This document shows positions 46,201 through 56,891 of a stretch of 64,000 bases of DNA, in pieces. Numbering within the stretch: position 1 is the stretch's first letter; the number at the start of each line of letters is the position of its first letter. The notes beneath the pieces were generated by a model. It ran no database searches. It was given only the letters and a program-made list of their open reading frames with translations, and had not been told where the DNA came from. Origin of the DNA: Diplosphaera chodatii (lineage: Eukaryota; Chlorophyta; Trebouxiophyceae; Prasiolales; Stichococcaceae); the NCBI GenBank assembly GCA_032358165.1, contig JAALGY010000052.1, forward strand, positions 1,860,001-1,924,000, written 5' to 3'. The position numbers and the translations under genes are program-made.

Positions 46201-49200
46201 AAGGCAACATCAGGCGGGTCTTCAGCAGGACTGGAGGGGTTGCTTATGAGCGACGTGAGCAGCCGCACGAGCAATTGCAGCAGCCGCAATCACTGATGTG
46301 TGAGCTGGGGAACCAGCCACCCACGCACCGCTAAGCAGGTGCGCGAGGCGGCCAACCTTGCCGCTGAGGTACTGCGCCACCCGCAGATGCTGCTGCGAGC
46401 GCTGTGAGTCGACGCTGCGCCGCCGCCCCAGTCCACTCTGGTTGACCAAACACAATGTACACCAATGAGTAGCTCCACATCGACTGGACCGACCCAATCT
46501 GCAGCCCGTTAGCGGCATGCAAGGCATGCGCCTGAGACCGCTCCTTCGAGCAAAGGCATTGTGGTCCTGCAAGACTGCAGAGCTCAGCACTTGCACACAC
46601 AATCCAATGGGTCGCTCTGCCAGCAGAAGCGTCTCGCCTGTACATCGATAGACCGGCGTCGACCTGCACCGAAGTCCAGGTGGCCGCTGGCGCTCGAGCC
46701 TGCGCCTGCTGACAGCGCGCCAGCAGAGACTTCCCTGCCGAAGCTGCGAGGACGCACAGGTAGAGCGGTGGTCGGCAACCGTCCACTGCTGCTGCGGTCT
46801 GCTGCTTGGCTGTCAGGTGTCGGCGTTGCCATGCCTGTGCTGCTAAGGGGCCTGGCAACGCCTTCCCTAAAAAAGGCGGGTTGTGCGGCAGGCAAGGCTG
46901 CTGAGGTAGTAGGGAAGTAGGCCAGCTGTTGCTTGGCCGTCTCCAGCTGCTCCTGCAACTGGGTTGGCACATGTTAGCTTCAGGTCACAGGCAGGGAACG
47001 CACGGTCTGCACACCCCTCCTTGCAACCGGCAGCCTCGCACAGATGTGCACAGCTGTGCACAGCGCTCAAGTTTCTTCCAACACCATCCCAAGTATTGTA
47101 GGCAGGACAACCAGTTTCCGATAGTACCTGAAGGTCGCACAGACGGGCACGCTGTTCAGTTGTGGCATCCATCGAGGCCTCCAGAAAAGCACGCGCTGCT
47201 GGCGTCAGCGCATCAGCCCCTAAGGGCTCCTCAGTGCCATGCGCCTGCACCGCCGCATGGAGCAACTTACGGTTCACATGCCAACAGTTGTAGGCAATGG
47301 GCAGCACGCCAGCCCTTCTGATGCAGCGAGCACTAAGGCGCAGGTGCAGCGGTGCACAGGTGAGGGGCAGTATTTCATCCCTCCCACCAGGCCATTCTCT
47401 GTGGCGGTCGCCGCCTGCAGCCGGGCGGCAGCAGCAGTCCACACCGCCTCAGCCTCCGAGGCCACCATCTGCCTGGCGGCCGCATCGGCGGCTTCCTGCC
47501 AAATGATACAGTCTGCTGGGACATCGCGCGCTAGTGTGCACTGGATGTCAACCTCTGCAAGCCCTGGGACCTCTGTTGACACTGGGCACCGTCGTCAGGT
47601 TGCGGGGGCAGCTCGCCTGTGCACTCAGCAGGCGTTGGGCAGCTGCATGCGCCTCTGCCACAGCAGCACGTGAAGCTGCAGCGTCTTCCTCGGCCAGGCC
47701 CTTGGCCTCCTCGGCCTGCTCCAGCAGCATGTTCAGCTCGTCCAGCCGCTGCACACAAAAGGCACAGAATTGTGTTTACACTCGAGATGTCTGTGTCGAG
47801 CGACAGTGGTGGTCTGTGTGCAGATGTACATGCATAGGTTCACCCCGCAGACCCGCTGTTTCAGACCACCACTGCAAACAAAGGCATGCGTGAAAAGCTA
47901 TCGGCTGATCTGCTGCCTGCCTGCTGGACCCTGCCACAGTGGGGTCGTCAGGCTGGTCCTCACGAAGCTGTGATATCCAGAGCGTGCAAGCGTCCGACTC
48001 TGGGATGGCATCAGCAGGTGAAGCGTGGCTGCCTGATGCAGAGGGGCTATCTAGGGCGGCGCTGCTAGGCACTGCGGCTGCGAGCACTGTCGCAGGAGCC
48101 GCAGCAGTTGCTGCCGCCTGTGACGGGATAGTTGGCGAGGCAGGTGGCAGCTCAGCGTGTACATGGCCGCTGCGAGTTTTCACAATCGGTAGCGGCTGCA
48201 GCTTTGCTTGCATCTGCTGCTGCTGCGCAGTGCTCTGCCCCAGGGGTTCCGGCAGGCTGGCCTGCCGAAAGCTGCGATGCTGCGGCTTCAGGTCAGACAT
48301 GATGGCGTCTGCCTGACGACGCAAGCGTGCCAGCAACACATCCGTGGAGCCCTTGTCCTGCAGGGAACCCAGAGGGCGGAGTGCTCAGCAGGAGGGACCA
48401 CTCACCTCGGGGAAGGTGCAGGAGGCCAGGCCAGTGATAGCTGAAATCTTCGAGGGAAGAGGGTCGCGAGGGCCCAACCTGAGGCGCTGGTGCGGTGTCC
48501 TCCTGACAGTTGCAGCATGGTACTAGACATGCAGTCTGATCGCCCACTTGTGTGCAAGAACGTGACATGGGTAGGGATGTGACACACCTGCTCGTACTGG
48601 CGCACTTTGGCCTCCAGCTGGCCCTTGCAGCGCTGCGCATGCGTCAGCGACTGCGTGACCTGCTCCAGCTGGTCCTCCAACAGCGCGGCCTCCCGGTCTG
48701 CAGCCGCCAGCTGGCCGGCAGTCGCCTCTGCCGCCGCCTCCGCAGCTTCCCTGGCCTGGTGCATAGAGGGTAGCATTGTCGCAGAGCGCCCTCCACTGAC
48801 TGTGCTCACGAGCATCTAAATTTCCCTCTGCGACGACAGGTACATCAGGGATTCCTGCGCTTGAAACCGCTGGCTGCCTGGCTGCTGGGAGCTCAATGCA
48901 GGGGGTCAGCGGTCTGGGCACCTTGTCCGCAGCTACAGTTGCGCGCTCAGCGTCTGCGGCTTGCGCTCGCAGCAGCGCGATCTCTGACATTGCCAACGCA
49001 AGCCGCTGGCTTGCAGCATCATCTGCTGCTGGCGCCGCATCGTCCACAGCCTGATGCATGTAAGATGCGATCTGTCAGTAGAATGATATGTGCGTCTGTC
49101 TGCACCGATAATTCGAGGCTCAAGGCTGGCGACTTGCACTCGCAGGCCAGCGAGAAAGGGACGTTGCAAGTCAGGGTGGGGCCGCACCTGGGACTCGCCA

Positions 49201-52134
49201 GAGTTTGCACGGCTCCACAGCGAGCGCAGATGCCCACTGTCTTGGTGTGCCAGCGCACGCCTGCACAAGGACGGAGCTTGGAGTCAACATGCACACTTAT
49301 GATAACTGGCACCGATGTCTAACCTATGCATTGCATGTGACAGTGGATGGAGAGCACAGAAACACACTTGGAGGGGCTGCCACGCTGTCGTGACGGGTTT
49401 GCTGCTGAGAGGCGTGCGTTGGCGGCATCCAGATGGCGCCCCAGGGTGGCCTTGTCGCTGGCCAACTCCTCACGCTCCCGTAGCGCCTCGTCTCGCTGAG
49501 CCAGCGCTGCCTTGGCCGCACCACTTGCAGAGTCCAATGCTCTTCTGGCCTCCTACGAACACCAGCACTGGCAATTCAGACTCTATGTTATCATGCATGT
49601 GACAGTTTGCACGGTATATGTTCCTGCACCACGGTCACGATAATATGGTCAATTATTTCATAGGTACAGGTCCCAAGCTTGCACATCGACTGACCAAAAC
49701 ATATAAGCCTGTTCATGCATCAGCAAGCGGCACATGTGATGGTGGCCCAAATGACCCCTGCAACTTATGTCACTGTCATCGACAGATCCAGCAATGCTGT
49801 CCAGTCACTGTCAAACTTGTAGCTTGCAGTGCACCTGCAATTGCGCCTGCAGGTCCTGTGTGCTCTGCTGCAGGGCAGCTTGTTCGGTCCCACTTGCATC
49901 CTCGGCCATCGCCGACTCCATGTGCTGGGCAGCCTGCAGCAGCAAGTGCTACCTGTGCATACACAGACTACCAGAAGCTGCGCAGTAGAAGTCATGCAGC
50001 TGCTGCCCTGCCAAGGCATGGAAAGCGGTATTCCACCTGAGCAGAGAGTGCAGCACGCATGCGCTCAGCATCCCCTGCCGAGCCGTCGGCCCGGTGCTGG
50101 GCATGGGCTGCAGCAGCTTCAGCGGCGGCGAGCTGCATGACAGCGAGCAGGCTGTCGTTGATCACCAAGCCAAGTACTGGGAAAGGTGCAAGACTGGGGA
50201 AGGAGCAAGCGATACCGTGGTCTGACCATGATCCAGTTCAGTATACTGAGATGTTGCATTTGGCATGCTCAATCTAGATTTGCCTTGGACCTCGGAGCAG
50301 GCACCTGCTCAAGCAGCTCTGCCTCTCGGTCTGCAACCTCGTGCAGCCGCTGGTGGAGAGTGTCAACCTCACCCTGCAGCCCTGCCGCCCCGTCAATCCC
50401 CACTTCTTCCTGAGCAGACAGTTGACAACACATTGCAGCAAGGGCGGTGCTGCCAGACCTTGCCACGCTGCGACTGCCGAAGTGGGTGGCCCACTGCACG
50501 CTGCCATGACAGCATCTGCGGCCACAGCTGCGCACAGCCCCGTGTGCTCTGTCTCACCTTGTAGGACGAGATCACGCGGTTGGCGGCGGCCAGGCGGTCA
50601 TCAGCCTCCTGCAGACTGGTCCGTAGGCCGTCCACCTCCGCACGCAGCTGTGCAACGCCAGGGTCCTGCAGAAGCAAGGCTGCACATCGTGTCGTGCTGT
50701 ATGGCCAAACTGGCCAGCAGTGCAACGTACGCGGATCTAGCAAACCAAGAATCTACCAGCCTCTTGCCCCAACACATGCAATTGGCCGGCCCTTGCAACA
50801 CAGCAGGGCTGTCACCTCCGTGTCGCCGCCCAGCAGCCATTGCCAGGGCAGCAAAAACAGCAGGTAGGCCGTGATAGCAGCCGCCAGCGCCTCTGCCAGA
50901 CGCAGGTGCATTGGCAGCGAGTGCAGGTGCCGCAAGACGGCCCGGCCCTGCAGTCATGCGTTGCGGCGGGTGAGGTGTGCAGGTGCTGACTGACGTTGCT
51001 GACAGGTACACCTGTGCAAAGGATATGTGTCAGAAACCTGAGCCATCAGCCGTTGCAGCGTCCAAGCCGGAGACATGAACCCAGCGGCGCTTGGCATCAT
51101 GCTGCTGTCCTTGCTTCCTCCCTGCTGGGCAGCTGAGCGCTCTGCTGCCGCCACCCTGGCCTCCACAGCTGCCTTGCTGCGCCGCTCTGCGGCAATCTGC
51201 TGCTGCAGCCGCTGCACCTCGGCGCTGTGCGCCTCTTCCGAATCGCGTAGCTTCTGGGTGAGATCAGCCGAGGCGCGGTCAGCGCCGGCCGCTTGCCTGT
51301 GCGCCGCTGCGTCTGACTCTGCCCTGGACTGCTCTACCGCTGCTTTTGCCTCCTGCGCCTGCTGACGCCAGTCCTGCAATTCGCCATCACGTGAGGCCAG
51401 CACCTCCTGGAGGCGTGCGGTCTCAGCTGCTGATGCCGCATCAGCTGACGCCATGGTCGCTTGCGCTTTTTGCAGCTGCTGTGTCACATCCTGCAGCTGG
51501 CGCTTCGCGTCCGAGGCCTCGTCGAAGGCCTGCCGCAGCTGTGCTGCATGCTGCTGGGCCATGGCTGGGTCAGCCGTGCCAGATGAGGGCGCAGGGCCGG
51601 TGCCGGGTGTGCGCGCAGGCAGCAGAACAGCCAGCAGAAGGAAGAAGGCTGCTGCGGACACGGCGCCCAGCAGCGTAGCGCGGTGCCGCTGCAGCAACCC
51701 CGGCGGTGGGGACTTGGCTTTACAGAGGTCGTGCAGCAATGACCGCCGCGGCGAAACGTCAACATTCCACTGCTCGTATTCTGCGCTCTGCATGAGGCTG
51801 CACACCACCGCGAAGTCGATCAGCAAACGGAGGACCACAAGCTGCCGTCTGCATACGGCAGTACGATAAGACTCATGAGGATCGCCAGCTGCAGATAGAG
51901 CCACCTGGCCACTTGTTGTTCGGTACACAGGTCTCTGCGCTCCTCATACTGCGCTTCGGTGAGTTGGCCGGGCAGGAACTCGAAGCTGTTGGTACACCAA
52001 AAGCAGTGGTCAGCATACCAGCAGCAAGGAGCCGTGACAATTGCATCGCACAACAAGTGCATATGGGGATCGTCCAAATATTTTTGAAACTTGAATATTG
52101 ACCTCAGGCACGCACTCTGAAAGGGGTGCGTCAA
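43208..52134 (-). CDS. Long coiled-coil protein locus, N-terminal membrane segments (one or two genes)
   Basis: Family not recognised. The minus strand shows a run of exon-like blocks. Near 52000-51840: FEFLPGQLTEAQYEERRDLC and a hydrophobic WLYLQLAILMSLIVLPYADG. Around 51840-51040: DFAVVCSLMQSAEYEQWNVD, a clear membrane helix LLGAVSAAAFFLLLAVLLPA, then a long coiled coil (SAEVQRLQQQIAAERRSKAA). More heptad-rich blocks lie at about 50665-50590 (VAQLRAEVDGLRTSLQEADD), 50400-50300, 49550-49400 (QRDEALREREELASDKATLG), 49030-48520, 48340-47960 and 47750-47600. From about 46000 to 44840 there is a very Ala/Pro/Ser-rich stretch, then charged helices (LRLSASLRALEAAADAARKQ, about 44340-44170) and a Ser/Ala-rich C terminus ending VAASLVSLG at 43208. 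No stop or promoter clearly divides it, but a break near 46950 is possible. The first exon is not located. Confidence 0.5.
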
Positions 52135-52846
52135 GAGACGTCTGTCTCCAGAGCGTCATGTTGCAGCAGCGTTTTTTGTGCAGGCTCACTCACTCCCTGC
52201 CAGATCGCTGCAGGCTTCCGGTGTGCATTTGCCACTTCGACATCAAGGTTACCGCTTAGGGAGCAAAATCAAGGTGTGTGGCAGATGGTACGCTGCGAAT
52301 GCCTATTGGTGTCGCGCCGCCACGAGCCCTGCATAATCACGCCGGCTGCTGTCGTCGTGGACGTACCAACACGACTAGTTGCCCTGTTGGCATGCCAAAG
52401 CCGGCCGCTATGGAGTCAGCCCGGACGAGGCAGTGTTGCAACCAAACTTGATCAAAGTGGCGCAGGGAGTGCAGGCGCTGCCCCACGGCACCCGGAACGG
52501 GCGCTGTTATGCACTGTTGTTGTGTGAAAGGCAGGCCGTGTTGCCAGTCAATCAGAAGGGAAGCAAGTGACCGGGAAAACACGGGTGCAGGCCAACAGGC
52601 AATGAGGCAAACCGAGTCACCTGCGGGAAACCCAATTTGCGCAGGAACTCACGTCCTAGACACTTTGAGGGACTCTCCGATGCCACAGCTTGGTGCACAT
52701 TACCCGCTGATGCCATAAAGACTCGCACTCTGCCTGTGCACCGCCCGCATGCGGCGGAACTAACATCATAGCCACACGTTCAGCATCGCTCACACACCTG
52801 CAGAGACATACATAACAGCGCTGCGATCAGCGTGATAGCTTTCAGC
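52135..52846. other. Divergent intergenic region
   Basis: Between the coiled-coil locus (minus) and cornichon (plus). It probably contains the missing first exon of the coiled-coil gene and both promoters. No conserved block recognised. Confidence 0.4.
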
Positions 52847-53784
52847 ATGTCATGGCTGCTGCTGCTGTACTTCATTGGGTTCATCCTGCAGGCAGCGCTC
52901 ATGGGCATTTGCATGTTCACGGTGAGGCTGCCTGGACGACTTGTACCTTATATGTCGGATGTCATGGGGCACTCTCTGTTGCATGATGCTACTATTGGGC
53001 ACCTGCAGATGCATCAAGTCAAAGAATCAGGCATGGACAAGCAACTTGGCACCTGTGCGGAACATGGTGTCGCTTGCCAATCAGCTGCGGCACCACAGTA
53101 AGCCAGCTGATGCTTTGACTGGGCTTCTGCAGTTGATCAAACTCTCAGACTTGGAGAACGACTTCATCAACCCCCATGATGCCACCAACAGCATCAACGC
53201 CTGGGTGGTGCGCACATGATCTGCATCTGAGAAAAGGATGAGTGGCTATGCTGTGAAGGATCCCTGTGTGCAGATGCCCAAATCCGGTTGTGTGCTGCTG
53301 CAGTACCCAGAGTTCGGGCTGCAGGCATTGCTGACGGCACTGATGGTGCTCAGCGGCCGATGGCTGGTTGGCGGCCTGCAAGTTGTTGTGCTTGCATTCA
53401 ACGTACGTCTAGTGTTTCTGCAGCAACACCGTGTGGATGTAACAGGTGCGGCACTTAGCCCTCTTTCCCTCGATTGTATTGCCCCTTTCTGTTCAGGCCT
53501 TTATCATGACCGTAGCTGTGAAAATGTTTGCTGGGCTTCTGGCGGCATCACTGCGACGTGACTTTCGCACCATTGCTGCTGCAGAGGTCTTCAGAGAGCT
53601 AGGACGTGAGAAGAAGATTCGCATGGTCAAACTGGGGTTATATGTGTCCATCTTCGTGGTCGTCATCTACAAGTGCGTCAACTGGTTGTCAGCAGTTTAC
53701 AGCGGTGTCTGCCGACCAGCACTGCAGCTTGCTGATGTTGCAACGCTGCTGCGCGGGGTAACAAACCATTGCGAGTCCAAGTAG
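52847..53784 (+). CDS. Cornichon family ER cargo receptor (Erv14/CNIH), 4 exons
   Basis: Small membrane protein that recruits transmembrane cargo into COPII vesicles at the ER. Exons 52847-52921, 53133-53207, 53304-53445 and 53585-53784 join in phase. Blocks match plant cornichons: MSWLLLLYFIGFILQAALMG, LSDLENDFINPHDATNSINA, YPEFGLQALLTALMVLSGRW, HRVDVTEVFRELGREKKIRM and LGLYVSIFVVVIYK. The predicted 163 aa exceeds the usual 135-150 aa: about 43 residues after VIYK (CVNWLSAVYSGVCRP...) have no family counterpart, and a GTGCGT donor sits inside AAGTGCGTC at that point, so the real C terminus may be spliced away. Confidence 0.92.
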
Positions 53785-54378
53785 ATCGCTCTGAGAAATT
53801 TCCTATTTGCCCCAATGGCTGCAGGCTGGTGGAGACGGCAGTGCACACATTGTTAACCCCAGAGGGGCGAGTGCATGCAGCGACACTGATGAAGCAAGCC
53901 GCTGCAGAGATGTGAAGAGTGTTCCATGTGAGATGCTGTAGTCTTGGGCCTTCCTTGAAGCTGGCCCAGGTGCCGCCATGTACATTAGCTGCCTGTAGGT
54001 TGACAGGCTAAGAGGGCTCACTGTAAGCGATCATCATATCTTCTACTCCCGCCCGCTGATGCCTCCAAACTAGCCGGGCTCAGCCTCTGCGGCGCGTGAT
54101 CCACCTGACTGTGGCGGACGGCCGGAGAGCGCCATGCTGGACTACAATGCCAGCTGTTGTCTGGCAGCTGGCAGAACGTGCGGAACACGATGTAGCTGTC
54201 AGCAGATTCAGTTCCAATCTGAAGAACGCCGTCCTGACCTCGACTTCCTACAGATGCACCACGATCGTGCCCAAAGCTACTGGTGCATCTCAGCTGATCC
54301 CTGCTGAGCACCTCCGGCTATTAACAAGGCCCATGGATGCGTAGCCTCAGGCCCGAAACTGCGCATTGACGCCTGATT
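53785..54378. other. Convergent 3' spacer
   Basis: Between the cornichon stop (plus) and the membrane-protein stop (minus). Nothing recognisable. Confidence 0.5.
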
Positions 54379-56512
54379 TTACGCATCCTTGCGTGCGGGC
54401 AGGTTGAGCTTGGGCACAACTGGCGGCGAGCCCTGGCGCTCCATGGCTGGTGCGCTCGGCACATCATCTGGCTGCTGCTGGGCGCCAGAGGGCGGTGGCT
54501 GCGTGTCGAACAGGTGCGCCTGCTGGGTCTGGCGGACGCCGCCGCCGTTGCCGCCGGGAAGCGGCTCATAGTCTGGCGCAGATGGCTGTGCACCCCATCT
54601 GCAGGGAGGGCTCCACTTCTGATCTCGACGATACATACAATGATACCAGGAAAAAACTTGAGATTGTGGAAGAAGAGCTCCCCCCCTGCCAGGACTTGAC
54701 GAGGGTCATGCAGCCTGACCAAGTGGGAGCTGCCTACCCGAGCTGCTGCTGTGGGTGGAACAGGCTGCCGATGACGGCAGCGCCTGGCCCCGTGCTGCTC
54801 TGTGGCAGTGTTGGCGGCGCGCCGTCCTGCAAACCCAGAAGCTTCAGGGGCATCGGCACAGAGTCTCGGGCTTCATAAGCACAGCATTGTAGCCATGCAA
54901 GTCAGGAGTGCAGTCAGGCCCTTCAGATGCTTTTGCGTGCTGCATGCGACGCTGACGCCTCACCTGCTGATATGCAGCATAGCGCACGTTTTCTTCGTCG
55001 CCAGTCGCAAATGCGCCAGTCATACAGGAGCAGCAGCAGCTGAGGAAGCCGACCGCCATCGACAGCGCCAGGTATATGATCATGATGATGGCTGAGACCC
55101 GCGTCATGTGTATGAGCGCCCGGGACTGCAGCACCAACCAGGAGTGCACATTCAAGATCAGGGATGCCGCAGCAAAGCGCCTTGTATCGCATGAGCAAGC
55201 AGCAGCAGCACTCTCAGCAGCAGCACTCTCAGGAAGCCTTTGCCAGTCAGATACCATCTGGTACAGCCATCACGAGGACTCACACAATGAAGCGACTGTC
55301 CGATGTGCCGGGCATCTGCCGATCGTGCAGCCCAGGTGAGTCCCATAACGCTCCATGCCAGCGCTGCAGGCGCCAGCACGAAGTAGGCCGCCACCAGCGG
55401 CTCCCACCAGAAGATGTGCAGACACCTGCGTCAAGGCCGCAGTTTCACGCAGCTGTGCATGCCATGCCAGCAGGGCGCAGCACCTGCTACCACAGGGGCC
55501 ACCTGTGCGATATCGCAAGCATTGGCTCCTTGGACTGTGCAGTACTCTGTACGAGCAGTCACCTGTCAATAGTGTCCCTCGGGCGCCGCCCTTGCCCCAG
55601 GCTGCCTGGCTGGTTGTACTGCGTGTGTATACGGCAGGCAAACGCTGCAGTGCCACAGCAAAGGTGTCAGGTGCGGAGCAACACTTTCGTTCAGCTCACT
55701 CAAGCGTATAGCATAGATCTCACTGATCCCACATCATGATGCTGGAAGGTGCGCACCAATCATGAAGAGGTTGAACACGACAGCGGTGACCATCAGCCAG
55801 AGTGTCAGATTCTTGTCACAATCATTGCGCCAGTGTGTCGCAGCCGCTGCAATTGCAAATGCGCCTGGGACCGCGTTCATCCCGATGGTATACAGCAGAA
55901 ACACAGGCGACGCCCTGCATCAGGTCAGATCACCAAACATTAGGTCAAGGCCAGATGAAGCTGCCGGTGCACGGCAACTGGGCAGACGTCAGCCTGTTAT
56001 GCTAACAGCTCGACATCTTTGTGCTGTGAACCTCGTTTCCGCAAAGTACAGCAACTGCACCTGTCGCGCGGGCACACAAAGTTGCTGACGGCGCCGCATG
56101 ATGCGTCGAATGCACGACAGCAGCTTGCGCAGCCCCTTCCGCACGCTGCGGATGTACAAAAACATGTCGGTTTGCTTACAGCGCGAAGAAACATATTTCG
56201 CCGCATGCCAACGCAGCCTTCCGTGCAGCTTACCTATGCATGGCTCGGTACAAGCGTAACGGCACCCTGTGCAAACACATCAACAGAGAGTCACACAAGA
56301 GATTTTGACGCATTTGTTTGGCTTTGCACACATGCAACCGTGCAACGCCGCAGCCCTGCTCTGTGTATACATGCTATCGGGTGTGGTGGTCTCCATCTGG
56401 CAAACCGTCGATGTCCAGCGTGAGGCGCAGCGCGCACCTTGCGTGACATAGTACGCCATGATGAATATGAAGGCTGCAGCGGACCTATCCTCACAAAAAT
56501 GCTGTTGCGCAC
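54379..56512 (-). CDS. Predicted multi-pass membrane protein with disordered C-terminal tail
   Basis: Family uncertain; the pattern of several helices around a Cys-Asp pair recalls small tetraspan proteins of the TMEM272 kind, but this is weak. Minus-strand blocks: FIFIMAYYVTQ (about 56475-56445); SPVFLLYTIGMNAVPGAFAI, then HWRNDCDKNLTLWLMVTAVV and FNLFMIGAHLP (about 55915-55745); FWWEPLVAAYFVLAPAALAW and SVMGLTW (about 55425-55340); HMTRVSAIIMIIYLALSMAV and GFLSCCCSCMTGAF (about 55110-55010), then a cytosolic-looking YAAYQQVRRQRRMQHAKASE. The tail is Gln/Pro/Gly-rich (YEPLPGGNGGGVRQTQQAHL) and ends PARKDA at 54379. The helices are convincing; the first exon and several joins are not fixed. 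Confidence 0.68.
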
Positions 56513-56891
56513 TGCCCAGTGTCGAACGGAACCTGATGCAGCAGGGTGCTAGGAATGCAGCATGAGATTTCGAGACAAATTGGCGTTGGCTACATGCGTG
56601 CCATGCTTCAATGCGGGTCTGCAGGAGTCACAGTGCACTTCAACACGTTGCTGACGACTCGCATCACGGTGACAGGGTGATCAAGCGTGAATCTAAAGAT
56701 GTTCTGGACTCAATTCCGTGTTGGACATCACGCATAGCTCCATACTGAGCACCTGCACGCTGCTTATCGACTGCATAGTCTGGGCGCAGAGTTCAGCTGT
56801 GTGGAGGAGGCTTGTTGATAGTGTGCTGTAGGCGCAACGGGTGGCACCTTCGCGGCACTGCTAGTGACCGTGGCCGGTCAAGCAGATCAGC
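56513..56891. other. Divergent intergenic region
   Basis: Between the membrane-protein gene (minus) and RTF1 (plus). Expected to hold both promoters; no motif stands out. Confidence 0.45.
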
